Of a DNA stretch of 64,000 bases, positions 9,923 through 18,504 are shown piece after piece. The first letter of the stretch is position 1. The number at the start of each line of letters is the position of its first letter. Below the pieces are notes generated by a model. It was given only the letters and a program-made list of their open reading frames with translations. It was not told the DNA's origin and did no database searches. The DNA is from Candidatus Sulfopaludibacter sp. SbA3 (lineage in GTDB: Bacteria; Acidobacteriota; Terriglobia; Bryobacterales; Bryobacteraceae): assembly GCA_945890485.1 (NCBI GenBank), contig CAMDCN010000020.1:85982-149981 (forward strand), given 5' to 3'. A program made the translations under genes and the position numbers.

Positions 9923-10735
9923 CTAGCTCACTGTATCACCCGGACGGCCTTCGCGGGCAATGCCGCGTTTGGAGGAGCGGATGAAGTCGACGAGGTGTTG
10001 CGTGTGTTCGCCGGGGAGTTCGGTTTCAATGCGCGAGAGGGCATCGGCGAGCTTGAGGCCGGAGCGGTAAAGCAGCTTGTAGGCCTGCTTGAGCGGGGCG
10101 ATGTCAGCCACCGTGAAGCCGGCGCGGCGGAGGCCGACGAGGTTCAGGCCGCGGGGCGCGATGTTGAATTCCGAGTAGAGGAAATAGGGCGGGGCGTCGA
10201 GGTTGACGCGAATGTTGCCGCCGATCATGGCGAGGCGGCCGATCTTTGAATACTGATGGATGCCGACTCCACCGGAGATGAAGGCGCGATCTTCGACGGT
10301 GACGTAGCCGGCGATGAGAGCGCAACTGGCAATGGTGCAGTGGGAGCCAATGGTCGAATTGTGAGCGATGTGGCCCGAGGTCATCACGTAGTTGTGGTCG
10401 CCGATGGTGGTGATGGATTCCGGTTTGGTGCCGCGGGAAATCGTGTAGTGCTCGCGGATTTTGTTGTGGTGGCCGATGGTGAGATAGGACCGATCGCCGG
10501 TAAAGGCCCGGTCGAGCGGGTCGGTGCCGAGGACCGTGTGGGCCGAGATTTCGTTGTGATCGCCGAGGGTGGTCCAGCGTTTGATGAAGACGTAGGGCTC
10601 GATGAGGCAGTGGGCGCCGATCGAGACGTCCGACTCAATGAGGCAGAAATCGCCGATGACGGTTTGGGGGCCGATGTGGGCGTCGGGGTGTACGCGGGTG
10701 GTGGGGGCGATGCGCGCGGAGGGGTCGATGGCCAT
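9923..10735 (-). CDS. lpxA: UDP-N-acetylglucosamine acyltransferase LpxA
   Basis: A 270-residue first enzyme of lipid A synthesis, transferring an acyl chain from ACP to the 3-OH of UDP-GlcNAc in the cytoplasm. The N-terminal two thirds is a left-handed beta-helix of hexapeptide repeats starting IDPSARIAPTTRVHPDAHIG. The motif GHIAHNSTIG places a His at position 125, the same number as the E. coli catalytic His. A helical C-terminal domain follows. It is the first gene of the efflux operon and diverges from lpxD, which is unlike the usual lpxD-fabZ-lpxA-lpxB order. Confidence 0.93.
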   Translation of the reverse strand: MAIDPSARIAPTTRVHPDAHIGPQTVIGDFCLIESDVSIGAHCLIEPYVFIKRWTTLGDHNEISAHTVLGTDPLDRAFTGDRSYLTIGHHNKIREHYTISRGTKPESITTIGDHNYVMTSGHIAHNSTIGSHCTIASCALIAGYVTVEDRAFISGGVGIHQYSKIGRLAMIGGNIRVNLDAPPYFLYSEFNIAPRGLNLVGLRRAGFTVADIAPLKQAYKLLYRSGLKLADALSRIETELPGEHTQHLVDFIRSSKRGIAREGRPGDTVS

Positions 10736-10760
10736 TGAAGGTTATCATAGCGTTCGAGCT

Positions 10761-11780
10761 ATGAAAGTACGCGAAATTGCAGGGATGCTGGGCGCCGAAT
10801 GGGCGGGAGACGGCGAGCGGGAGATTACGGGCGCCGCGCCGCTCGAAGAGGCCGGGGCGGCGGAGTTGAGCTTCGTCGGCAACGCCAAGGGGGCGAAGGC
10901 GGCGGAGTCGACGAAGTCCGGTTGTTTGCTGGTGACTCCGGGGACGGAGTTGGGCGAGACGCGGATCTATGTGCCGCAGCCGCGGGGGGCGTTTGCCCGA
11001 TGTCTGATGGCGTTGTATCCGCGGCGGCGGGCGGCGGCGGGGGTGCATCCGACGGCGGTGCTGGGCGAAGGCGTGGAGCTCGGCGAGGGCGTGAGCGTGG
11101 GGCCGCAGGCGAGCATCGGCGCGGGGACGAAGGTTGGCGCGGGCAGCGAGATTGGGGCCGGGTGCGCGGTGGGCGCTGGGGTGACGATCGGGCCGAACGC
11201 GCTGCTGCATGCGCGGGTGACGATCTATGACGGGGTGACGATTGGGGCGCGGGCGGTGCTGCACTCCGGGTGCGTGGTTGGGGCCGATGGATTCGGCTTT
11301 GTGATGCACGAAGGACGATATCAGAAGTTCCCGCAGGTGGGGCGCGTGGAGATTGGCGATGACTTTGAGTTGGGGGCGAACGCTTGCATTGATCGCGCGG
11401 CGCTGGGCGTGACGCGGATTGGGAATGGCGTGAAGCTCGACAACATGGTGCATATCGCGCATAACTGCCAGATTGGGAACCATGTCGTGATTGCGGCGCA
11501 GACGGGATTATCGGGCGGGGTGGTGGTGGAAGATTGCGCCATCATCGGCGGGCAGGTGGGCATTGGGGATAAGGCGCGAATTGAATCGAAGGCCGTGCTG
11601 GGAAGCGGATGCGGGGTGCTGACGTCGAAGATTGTGCATGGGAATCAGGTGGTGTGGGGGACGCCGGCGCGGCCATTGAAGGAGTATTTGACGCAGTTGG
11701 CGAACGTGGCGCGGATTGGGGATTTGAAAGCCGAAGTGAAAGAGTTGCGGGCGCGCGTGGAGGAACTATGCGGAAAGTGA
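10761..11780 (+). CDS. lpxD: UDP-3-O-acylglucosamine N-acyltransferase LpxD
   Basis: A 339-residue enzyme that adds the N-linked acyl chain in lipid A synthesis. The ATG at 10761 (MKVREIAGMLGAEW) is chosen over upstream ATGs, which would lie inside lpxA. An N-terminal uridine-binding domain (about 1-95) precedes hexapeptide repeats (VHPTAVLGEGVELGEGVSVG onwards). The motif LDNMVHIAHNCQIG around 227-239 carries the catalytic His, and a short C-terminal helix (LKAEVKELRARVEEL) ends the protein. Only 25 bp separate it from the lpxA start on the other strand. Confidence 0.94.
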   Translation: MKVREIAGMLGAEWAGDGEREITGAAPLEEAGAAELSFVGNAKGAKAAESTKSGCLLVTPGTELGETRIYVPQPRGAFARCLMALYPRRRAAAGVHPTAVLGEGVELGEGVSVGPQASIGAGTKVGAGSEIGAGCAVGAGVTIGPNALLHARVTIYDGVTIGARAVLHSGCVVGADGFGFVMHEGRYQKFPQVGRVEIGDDFELGANACIDRAALGVTRIGNGVKLDNMVHIAHNCQIGNHVVIAAQTGLSGGVVVEDCAIIGGQVGIGDKARIESKAVLGSGCGVLTSKIVHGNQVVWGTPARPLKEYLTQLANVARIGDLKAEVKELRARVEELCGK

Positions 11781-13429
11781 TGATATTGGCCGCGGCGATG
11801 GCCACCGGACTGGCGGCGCAAGAGTTCGATCTGGTCGTGTACGGCGGCACGGCGGGCGGGGTAATGACAGCGGTCTCCGCGGCACGGCATGGATTGAAGA
11901 CAGTGCTGCTCGAACCGGGGAACCACGTCGGCGGCATGGTGACCGGTGGCCTGTCCGGGACAGACATGGGGAAGGGCGAAGTGATTGGCGGGATGGCGCT
12001 GGAGTTTTACTGGCGCATGGGGAAGCACTATGAGATGGACCGCCATTTGCAGCAGGTGGCGTGGATGCCGGAGCCGGGGGCGGGCGAAAAAGTGATGCGC
12101 CAGATGCTGGCGGATGCCAAGGTGACGGTGCTCTTTCAGCACCGGCTCGTGGAGAAGACCGGTGTCCGGAAGCGTGGCGCGCGCGTGACTGAAGTAGTGA
12201 TGGAGAATGGCGCCCGGTTCCAGGCGAAAGTGTTTGCCGACTGCAGCTACGAGGGCGACCTGATGGCGCAGGCGGGGGTCTCCTATACATACGGGCGAGA
12301 GGGGCAGAGAGATTATGGCGAGTCCTTGGCGGGGGTGCTGGCTCACACGCGGAACCACAATTTCGCCGTCGATATTCCGGCGCGGGACGCGAACGGAAAG
12401 CTGCTGCCCGAGGTCTCGGCCGAGCCGCGCGGTGAGCCGGGGAGCGGCGACAAGAAGATTCAGGCTTACAACTTTCGCGTGATCGCGACCAAGGTGCCGG
12501 CGAACCGGGTGCCGTGGCCGAAACCGGCGAACTACGACCCGGCGCGGTTCGAATTGCTGGCTCGGTATTTGACGGCCATGACGGGATTCATGGGTCGGGC
12601 GCTGACGATGAACGAAGTGGGCCTGATTCGCATCATCCCGAACGGAAAGGCGGACCTGAACAATCGCGGCGGCTTCTCGACGGACTACATCGGAAAGAAC
12701 TACGAGTATCCGGAAGGGAGCTATGCTGTCCGGGCGCGCATCTGGCAGGAGCATGTCGACTACCAGCAGGGCTTCTACTACTTTCTGGCGAACGATCCGC
12801 GGGTGCCGGCGGCGTTGCAGGCCGAAGCGCGGGAGTGGGGGCTGGCGAAAGATGAGTTCACCGATACCGGGCATTGGCCGAATCAACTCTATGTCCGTGA
12901 GGCCCGGAGGATGGTCGGGGGATTCGTCGCGACCCAGAAGGACCTGCAGACAGAGCGAACGAAGCCGGATGTGATTGGCATGGGCAGCTACAACTCCGAT
13001 TCGCACAACGTGCAGCGGCATATCTCACCCGAAGGATTCGTAGTCAACGAAGGCAACGTGGAGGTGCCGGTGCAGCCGTATCAGATCCCCTACCGCGTGC
13101 TGGTTCCGAAGGCGAGCGAGGCGGAGAACCTGCTGGTGCCCGTGTGTTTCTCGGCCAGCCATGTTGCCTATTCAAGCCTGCGCATGGAGCCGCAGTACAT
13201 GATTCTGGGCCATGCGGCGGGTGTGGCGGCGGCGCTGGCGGTGAAGAACGGGGTCAGCGTGCAAGCGGTGCCCTTGGCTGACCTGCAGAAGACCCTGCTC
13301 GACGAAGGCGGGATCTTTGAGCAGGGCGTGGAGATTCAGCTCAAAGCACTCGGACGGATCCGGACAAGGTTTCAGCCGGTGACCCCGCCGAGCAAGGCGC
13401 CGTGGGCGCGGCCGGAACCGAAGCGTTAG
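11768..13429 (+). CDS. secreted FAD-dependent oxidoreductase
   Basis: A 553-residue protein of the FAD_oxidored family (PF12831 type). The start at 11768, overlapping the end of lpxD by 13 bp, gives a signal peptide (MRKVMILAAAMATGLAAQ). The dinucleotide-binding motif follows directly as FDLVVYGGTAGGVMTAVSAA, then EPGNHVGGMVTGGLSGTD and ADCSYEGDLMAQAGVSYTYG. Such proteins are frequent in acidobacteria and planctomycetes, sometimes near glycan-degradation genes; the substrate is unknown. Its 3' end overlaps the convergent kinase-like gene by 4 bp. Confidence 0.85.
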   Translation: MRKVMILAAAMATGLAAQEFDLVVYGGTAGGVMTAVSAARHGLKTVLLEPGNHVGGMVTGGLSGTDMGKGEVIGGMALEFYWRMGKHYEMDRHLQQVAWMPEPGAGEKVMRQMLADAKVTVLFQHRLVEKTGVRKRGARVTEVVMENGARFQAKVFADCSYEGDLMAQAGVSYTYGREGQRDYGESLAGVLAHTRNHNFAVDIPARDANGKLLPEVSAEPRGEPGSGDKKIQAYNFRVIATKVPANRVPWPKPANYDPARFELLARYLTAMTGFMGRALTMNEVGLIRIIPNGKADLNNRGGFSTDYIGKNYEYPEGSYAVRARIWQEHVDYQQGFYYFLANDPRVPAALQAEAREWGLAKDEFTDTGHWPNQLYVREARRMVGGFVATQKDLQTERTKPDVIGMGSYNSDSHNVQRHISPEGFVVNEGNVEVPVQPYQIPYRVLVPKASEAENLLVPVCFSASHVAYSSLRMEPQYMILGHAAGVAAALAVKNGVSVQAVPLADLQKTLLDEGGIFEQGVEIQLKALGRIRTRFQPVTPPSKAPWARPEPKR

Positions 13430-14142
13430 AGCGGGAGTTCGACGCTCAGAGAGACTTGGTCGTCCGGCCCGGTGGAGAGTTGGCAGGTCCCTCCGTGTGC
13501 TTCGGCGATACGGCGGACGCTGGCCAACCCGAGCCCCGCAGCGGCGGCCGGATGGTCGGCAAACGGAGTGAACAGGTCTTCGGGGCAGGGGATGTCGAGA
13601 TGAGGAGCAGTCGTCGCAAAGCGCAGAATGGCGCTCGCTCCTTCGACGTAGGTCGAGACTTCGACCGCATGCGCTCGGCGGCTGGCACGGAGGCAGAAAC
13701 GCAGGGCGGTGGAGATGAGATGGTGGATTTGCGTTAGGTCGAAGTTGAGCAGCGGGAAGGGATCGGCGAGATCAATAGCAATCGCATTTTGATCGAGAGT
13801 AGCAAGGCGGCTGAGGCACTCGGCCAGCGCCTCGTGTAAATCGTGGCGCTCGAGCCGGGCGGGTGCGGCCTGCAGGAAGTGAATGGCGTCGGAAAGGATG
13901 GAACCGGATTGCTCGATGAGTTGCCGCAGCTTTTCAATCTGCAGCCGGGTCCGAGGGTCGTCGGTGACGGTGAGTTGGAGGTAGTAGACGATCGCCTCCA
14001 TCGCACTGAGCGGTTGGCGAAGTTCATGGGCGACCTGCCCCACAATGGCAGCGGTGTCCCCCGTCCGAGTATCGGTTTCGGTAAGCAACAAAGGGTTAGT
14101 GTAGCGCGAGGACGGCTGACAATCCGGGGCGGAAATGTTCAT
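13426..14142 (-). CDS. soluble histidine-kinase-like protein with degenerate ATP-binding domain
   Basis: A 238-residue protein with no sensor or membrane segment. The H-box is intact (GQVAHELRQPLSAMEAI, His39), followed by the dimerisation helix. In the ATPase half the N-box that should hold the Mg-binding Asn reads HHLISTALRF, and no DxGxG box is visible. Only the G2-like AAAGLGLASVRRIAEAHGG is well preserved. It may be phosphorylated by another kinase, act as a phosphatase, or be inactive. No response regulator is adjacent. Confidence 0.7.
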   Translation of the reverse strand: MNISAPDCQPSSRYTNPLLLTETDTRTGDTAAIVGQVAHELRQPLSAMEAIVYYLQLTVTDDPRTRLQIEKLRQLIEQSGSILSDAIHFLQAAPARLERHDLHEALAECLSRLATLDQNAIAIDLADPFPLLNFDLTQIHHLISTALRFCLRASRRAHAVEVSTYVEGASAILRFATTAPHLDIPCPEDLFTPFADHPAAAAGLGLASVRRIAEAHGGTCQLSTGPDDQVSLSVELPL

Positions 14143-14155
14143 GGAAAAAGCCGGA

Positions 14156-15595
14156 TTACTTCAGCTTTTCCGCAAGAATCGCGTTGACGGTGGCCGGGTT
14201 TGCCTGTCCGCGCGACTGCTTCATCACCTGGCCGACCAGGAAGCCGATGACCGTGGTTTTGCCGCCCTTATACTGCTCCACCTGCTTCGGGTTGGAGGCG
14301 ATAATCTCGTCGACGATCTTCTCTAGGGCGCCGGTGTCGCTGATCTGCTTCAGGCCTTCGCGTTCGGCGATCACAGAGGGGGAGTCGCCAGTCGCGTACA
14401 TCTTCGGGAAGATCTCTTTAGCGAGTTTGCCGGAGAGTTCACCCGTGGTGATGAGCGTAATGAGTTCGCCAATATGTTCGGCCGGGATGGGCGATTCAGG
14501 GATCTCTTTGCCGTCGGCTTTTAGGAGGCCGGCGAGGTCGCCTACCACCCAGTTGGCGGCCTGTTTGGGATCGGAGGAGGCGCGGGCGGCGCGTTCAAAG
14601 TAGTCGGCGGTATCGCGCGAGGAGGTAAGAATCTGGGCGTCGTAATCGCGCAGGCCGTATTCGTTGATGAACCGGGCGCGGCGCGCCTGCGGGAGCTCCG
14701 GCATGGACGCTTTCAACTGGGTGAGCCATTCCTGGCTGACGTGCACCGGGATAAGGTCGGGCTCGGGGAAGTACCGGTAGTCGTGGGCCTCTTCCTTCGA
14801 GCGCATGGAGATGGTTTCGCCGAGATCGGGGTTGAACAGGCGCGTTTCCTGGATGACGCGACCGCCGGATTCGAGGATCTCGACCTGGCGCTCCATCTCA
14901 TATTCGATGGCCTGTTTCAGGAAGCGGAAGGAGTTGAGGTTCTTCACCTCGGCGCGGGTGCCGAACTTCTCAGCGCCCTTCAGGCGCATGGAGACGTTGG
15001 CGTCGCAGCGAAGGTGGCCCTTCTCCATATCGCAGGCGGAAACTTCCGCGAAAACAAGGGCCTGGCGGACTTCGTTGAAGTACTCGACGGCCTCATCGGA
15101 ACTGCGGATATCGGGCTCCGAGACGATTTCGATGAGCGGGGTGCCGGATCGGTTGAGGTCGACATAGGTGAAGCGGTCGGAGTCTTTGAAGCCGTCATGG
15201 ACGGACTTGCCGGCGTCGTCTTCCATATGAACGCGGGTGATGCCGATGCGTTTCGTTTCGCCGTTCACGTGGACGTCGAGGTGGCCTGCGAGGGCGAGCG
15301 GCTTATCAAACTGCGAGATCTGGTAGCCCTTGGGGAGGTCCGGGTAGAAATAGTTCTTGCGGGCGAAGACCGATTCCGGTTGCACGGCGCAGTTCAGCGC
15401 GATGGCGCCTTTGGCTCCGAGTTCGACGGCGCCGCGGCTGAGCACGGGCAGCGCGCCGGGTAGGCCGAGGCAGACGGGGCAGACGTTGGTATTGGGCTGC
15501 GCGCCGAAGCTGGTGGGGCAGGAACAGAAGATTTTGGTGCGCGTGCTGAGCTGCGCGTGCACTTCGAGGCCGATGACCACCTCGTATTTCGCCAT
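14156..15595 (-). CDS. gatB: Asp-tRNA(Asn)/Glu-tRNA(Gln) amidotransferase subunit B
   Basis: A 479-residue subunit of GatCAB, which converts misacylated Glu-tRNA(Gln) and/or Asp-tRNA(Asn) to the amide form. It begins MAKYEVVIGLEVHAQL and has the family motif VCLGLPGALPVLSRGAVEL. The kinase/transamidase core contains DLNRSGTPLIEIVSEPD. The C-terminal GatB/YqeY helical domain ends with GFLVGQVMKQSRGQANPATV. An in-frame ATG at 15610 would add five residues and neither start has a clear ribosome-binding site; the family alignment favours 15595. gatA and gatC are not in the window. Confidence 0.95.
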   Translation of the reverse strand: MAKYEVVIGLEVHAQLSTRTKIFCSCPTSFGAQPNTNVCPVCLGLPGALPVLSRGAVELGAKGAIALNCAVQPESVFARKNYFYPDLPKGYQISQFDKPLALAGHLDVHVNGETKRIGITRVHMEDDAGKSVHDGFKDSDRFTYVDLNRSGTPLIEIVSEPDIRSSDEAVEYFNEVRQALVFAEVSACDMEKGHLRCDANVSMRLKGAEKFGTRAEVKNLNSFRFLKQAIEYEMERQVEILESGGRVIQETRLFNPDLGETISMRSKEEAHDYRYFPEPDLIPVHVSQEWLTQLKASMPELPQARRARFINEYGLRDYDAQILTSSRDTADYFERAARASSDPKQAANWVVGDLAGLLKADGKEIPESPIPAEHIGELITLITTGELSGKLAKEIFPKMYATGDSPSVIAEREGLKQISDTGALEKIVDEIIASNPKQVEQYKGGKTTVIGFLVGQVMKQSRGQANPATVNAILAEKLK

Positions 15596-15650
15596 CACAT
15601 CCGGAGACATCTTCTTAGTATATTCGCCGGGATCTGGCAGACTGGGGAAA

Positions 15651-17294
15651 ATGCGGATCGTCGTATGTTTTCTCGTGGCGCTGGGAGCCTTCGGCGCGGA
15701 TCTGGTGATCCGGAACGGCCGCGTGTGGACAGGCGACGAAACGAAGCCATTCGCTTCGACTGTGGTGATGCGGGACGGGCGAATCGCGGCCGTGGGTGGC
15801 GACGACCTGCCGGCGCCGGCCGGGGCGACGGTGATCGACGCCAAAGGGCGGCTGGTTACGCCGGGCTTCAATGATGCGCACCTGCATTTTCTGGGCGGGG
15901 CGCTGGGCCTGCGGGAGATCGACCTGACGGGGATCTGCACTTTGGAGACGATCCAGAAGGCGGTCGGCGACTTCGTCGCGAAGAATCCGGGGACGGGGTG
16001 GGTGACGGGACGGGGGTGGGAGTATCTGTGCTTTCCGGGCGGGAAGTTGCCAGTAAAAGAGTGGCTGGATGCCGTCGTGAAGGATCGGCCGGTGTTTATC
16101 AGCGCCTACGACGGGCATACGGCGTGGGTGAATTCGAAGGCGCTGGCGGTGGCCGGGGTGACGGCGGCGACCGAGTACAAGGGCTTCGGCGAAGTCGTGA
16201 AGGACGCGGCCGGCGAGCCTGCGGGAGCGCTAAAAGAGGGTGCGCAAGGGTTGGTGCGGAAGTTTGTGCCGCAGCCGGACCGGGCGAGGAACCTGCAAGC
16301 GATGGCCGACGGCATGCCACTGCTGGCGCGCCTGGGCATTACCAGCATGCAGAACGCGAGCGGCGATGAGGAAACGATCTCGCTGTTTGAGGTTTTCGCC
16401 AAGGCGGGGAGCTTAACCGTGCGGACGGCGATTGCGCCGAGCGTGGGCCCGCTGACGGACGAGGCGACGATCCGGGATTGGGCGGCAAAGAAGAGCCGGT
16501 TCAGCGGGCCAACACTGCGGGTGGCAGCGATCAAACTGATGATGGACGGGGTGATCGAGTCACACACGGCGGCCATGCTGGAGCCGTATTCGAATAAACC
16601 GGGCGAGGTCGGCAAGGCCGTCTGGACGCAGACGAAGTTCAATTCGACGGTGGCTCTGGCCGATAAACTCGGCTTGCAGATCTACACCCATGCGATCGGC
16701 GACCGGGCGGTGCGAATGGCTTTGGACGGCTATGAAAATGCCCGCAAGATGAACGGTGTACGCGATTCTCGCTTCCGGATTGAGCACATCGAAACGCTCG
16801 CTGACGCCGATCTCGCGCGGTTCGCAAGGCTCGGGGTGTTGCCGTCGATGGAGCCGATCCACGCCGACCCCGGAACCGTTGAGGTTTGGTCCCACGCCAT
16901 CGGCCCGAAGCGGCTGCCGAACTCTTTCGCGTGGCGAAGTCTGGAGAGGGCCGGGGCGAGGCTTGTCTTCTCGAGCGACTGGCCGGCGTCGATCAGCCTG
17001 GACCCGATCCGCGGAATCCACAATGCGGTGAACCGGAAGACGGTGACCGGCTTGCCCGCCGGAGGCTGGCTGCCGGAGCAGCGAGTGAGCGTTGAAACAG
17101 CGCTACGAGCCTACACGGTGAACGGGGCGTACGCGAGCTTCGAGGAGGGCCTGAAGGGGCAGATCAAACCGGGGATGCTGGCCGATATCGTGATCCTCTC
17201 GCAGGACCTGTTCCGCATTCCGCCGGGCGAGATTCATAAAACGCGGGTGGACTTGACGATCTTTGATGGCCGCGTGCTTTACACGCGCAACTAA
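15651..17294 (+). CDS. secreted amidohydrolase (Amidohydro_3 type)
   Basis: A 547-residue metal-dependent hydrolase. The ATG at 15651 gives a signal peptide (MRIVVCFLVALGAFG). The sequence then moves into the composite domain of the amidohydrolase family (ADLVIRNGRVWTGDE) and the metal motif GFNDAHLHF (His77, His79). Later motifs include IYTHAIGDRAVRMALDG, RIEHIETL and SSDWPASISLDPIRGIH, as in the YtcJ-like group. Exact substrate unknown; the family hydrolyses amides, including formamides. It diverges from gatB with about 55 bp between starts. Confidence 0.88.
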   Translation: MRIVVCFLVALGAFGADLVIRNGRVWTGDETKPFASTVVMRDGRIAAVGGDDLPAPAGATVIDAKGRLVTPGFNDAHLHFLGGALGLREIDLTGICTLETIQKAVGDFVAKNPGTGWVTGRGWEYLCFPGGKLPVKEWLDAVVKDRPVFISAYDGHTAWVNSKALAVAGVTAATEYKGFGEVVKDAAGEPAGALKEGAQGLVRKFVPQPDRARNLQAMADGMPLLARLGITSMQNASGDEETISLFEVFAKAGSLTVRTAIAPSVGPLTDEATIRDWAAKKSRFSGPTLRVAAIKLMMDGVIESHTAAMLEPYSNKPGEVGKAVWTQTKFNSTVALADKLGLQIYTHAIGDRAVRMALDGYENARKMNGVRDSRFRIEHIETLADADLARFARLGVLPSMEPIHADPGTVEVWSHAIGPKRLPNSFAWRSLERAGARLVFSSDWPASISLDPIRGIHNAVNRKTVTGLPAGGWLPEQRVSVETALRAYTVNGAYASFEEGLKGQIKPGMLADIVILSQDLFRIPPGEIHKTRVDLTIFDGRVLYTRN

Positions 17295-17312
17295 AAACAA
17301 GAGATAAACTTT

Positions 17313-17340
17313 TTGTTTGGCTGAAACGTCCCGCTAAAAT
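17313..17340 (+). promoter_or_regulatory. sigma-70-like promoter of the tol-pal operon
   Basis: TTGTTT at 17313-17318 and TAAAAT at 17335-17340 are separated by 16 bp. They lie in an AT-rich patch between the amidohydrolase stop and the tolQ start at 17356. The -10 hexamer matches the consensus in five of six positions. The short distance leaves a leader of under 10 bases, with a GGAG at 17349-17352 in front of the TTG start. Confidence 0.45.
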
Positions 17341-17355
17341 GGAAGACTGGAGACT

Positions 17356-18054
17356 TTGTTGATCGTAACCTTAATCCTGACCGCTGTTGCGCCCCCGGCC
17401 GGGCCTAGCTGGTGGAGCATCATCAGCTCCGACAACCCGATTTCGTTGGCCGTGCTGGCGATGCTGGTGGCCGCGTCCTTGTTCTCCTGGACGATCGTCT
17501 TTCAAAAATTCGGTCGCTTGAAGAAGGCAACCGACGAGAACGGCAAATTTCTGCGGACGTTCCGCAAGGCGCCGGATGTGAACGTCATCACGGCATCGTG
17601 CGAACAATATCCGACGGCGCCGGTCGTCGGCGTGTTCGATGCGGGATGGGCGGAAGTGGACCGCCAGTTGCGCGGGAAAGGAAAGCTGACGAATCGGACG
17701 GCGATTGAAAGGAGCCTGCAGATTGGGATCAGCCAGGAAATCAGCGAGCTCGAAACGAACTTGAACTGGCTCGCGACCATTGCCGCGATTACGCCGTTCA
17801 TCGGGCTGTTCGGCACGGTGCTGGGAATCATCGATGCGTTTCAGGCATTGAGTTCGGCGGGTAGCGCGAGCTTGCGTGCGGTTGGGCCGGGCATCGCGGC
17901 GGCGCTGGTGGCAACGGCTGCTGGCTTGGCGGCGGCTATTCCAGCAGCTATCTTCTACAACTATTTTGGAGCTTCGGTGCGCGAGATCGGCGCGCGGCTC
18001 GAGGATTTTTCGCTCGAGTTCCTGAATATGGTGGAACGCGCGTACGAGGGCTAA
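17356..18054 (+). CDS. tolQ: Tol-Pal system proton channel subunit TolQ (MotA/ExbB family)
   Basis: A 232-residue inner-membrane protein that, with TolR, uses the proton gradient to energise the Tol-Pal system during outer-membrane constriction. The start is TTG, preceded by GGAG. Three hydrophobic segments (about 28-48, 133-158, 172-200) include the family signature WLATIAAITPFIGLFGTVLG and GIAAALVATAAGLAAAIPA. It heads a compact operon tolQ-tolR-tolA-tolB-pal-cpoB; the gap to tolR is 3 bp. Confidence 0.92.
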   Translation: MLIVTLILTAVAPPAGPSWWSIISSDNPISLAVLAMLVAASLFSWTIVFQKFGRLKKATDENGKFLRTFRKAPDVNVITASCEQYPTAPVVGVFDAGWAEVDRQLRGKGKLTNRTAIERSLQIGISQEISELETNLNWLATIAAITPFIGLFGTVLGIIDAFQALSSAGSASLRAVGPGIAAALVATAAGLAAAIPAAIFYNYFGASVREIGARLEDFSLEFLNMVERAYEG

Positions 18055-18057
18055 CCG

Positions 18058-18504
18058 ATGGCATTTTCAATGGGAAGTCGGGGCGGGCGCGGATCGCGGT
18101 TTCGGGGTTCGACCTCGGCCTTAGCCGAGATCAACATCATTCCGCTGGTGGACGTAGTGCTCGTATTGCTGATCATTTTCATGCTGACGGCACATGTAAT
18201 GGAGTTCGGCCTGGAAGTGGACGTGCCGAAGGTGAAGCAGGTGCGGCAATCGGCCGAGGACCTGCCGGTGGTCACCATCACACGCGAAGGCGAGATGCAG
18301 CTCAATGAGAAGGCCGTGAATATTAATGAGCTCGGCGATGTGATCAAGCTGCGCTTCCCCGGGCAGAAGGCGGTCTACGTGCGCGCGGACAAGGCAACGC
18401 CGTGGGATCCGATTGCGCAAGTGGTGTCGCAACTCGGCGAAGCGAAGCTGGACGTGCGGATGGTGACCCAGCCGGTGGACGAAGCCGGCCGCAGGAAACG
18501 ATGA
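18058..18504 (+). CDS. tolR: Tol-Pal system protein TolR (ExbD family)
   Basis: A 148-residue protein with one transmembrane helix near residues 24-46 (LAEINIIPLVDVVLVLLIIF). The helix carries the family's essential Asp (VDVVLVLL) that conducts protons with TolQ. A periplasmic domain follows (EDLPVVTITREGEMQLNEKA and YVRADKATPWDPIAQVV). It ends in an ATGA overlap with the next gene. Confidence 0.93.
   Translation: MAFSMGSRGGRGSRFRGSTSALAEINIIPLVDVVLVLLIIFMLTAHVMEFGLEVDVPKVKQVRQSAEDLPVVTITREGEMQLNEKAVNINELGDVIKLRFPGQKAVYVRADKATPWDPIAQVVSQLGEAKLDVRMVTQPVDEAGRRKR

Noticed and set aside
8447..10249. A 600-codon plus-strand open frame across the tolC-like and lpxA genes
   Set aside because: It spans two clear genes on the other strand and is Gly/Glu-rich with no domain pattern; an antisense shadow.
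11645..13021. A 458-codon minus-strand open frame opposite lpxD and the FAD oxidoreductase
   Set aside because: His/Arg-rich antisense reading of well-supported genes; no recognisable family.
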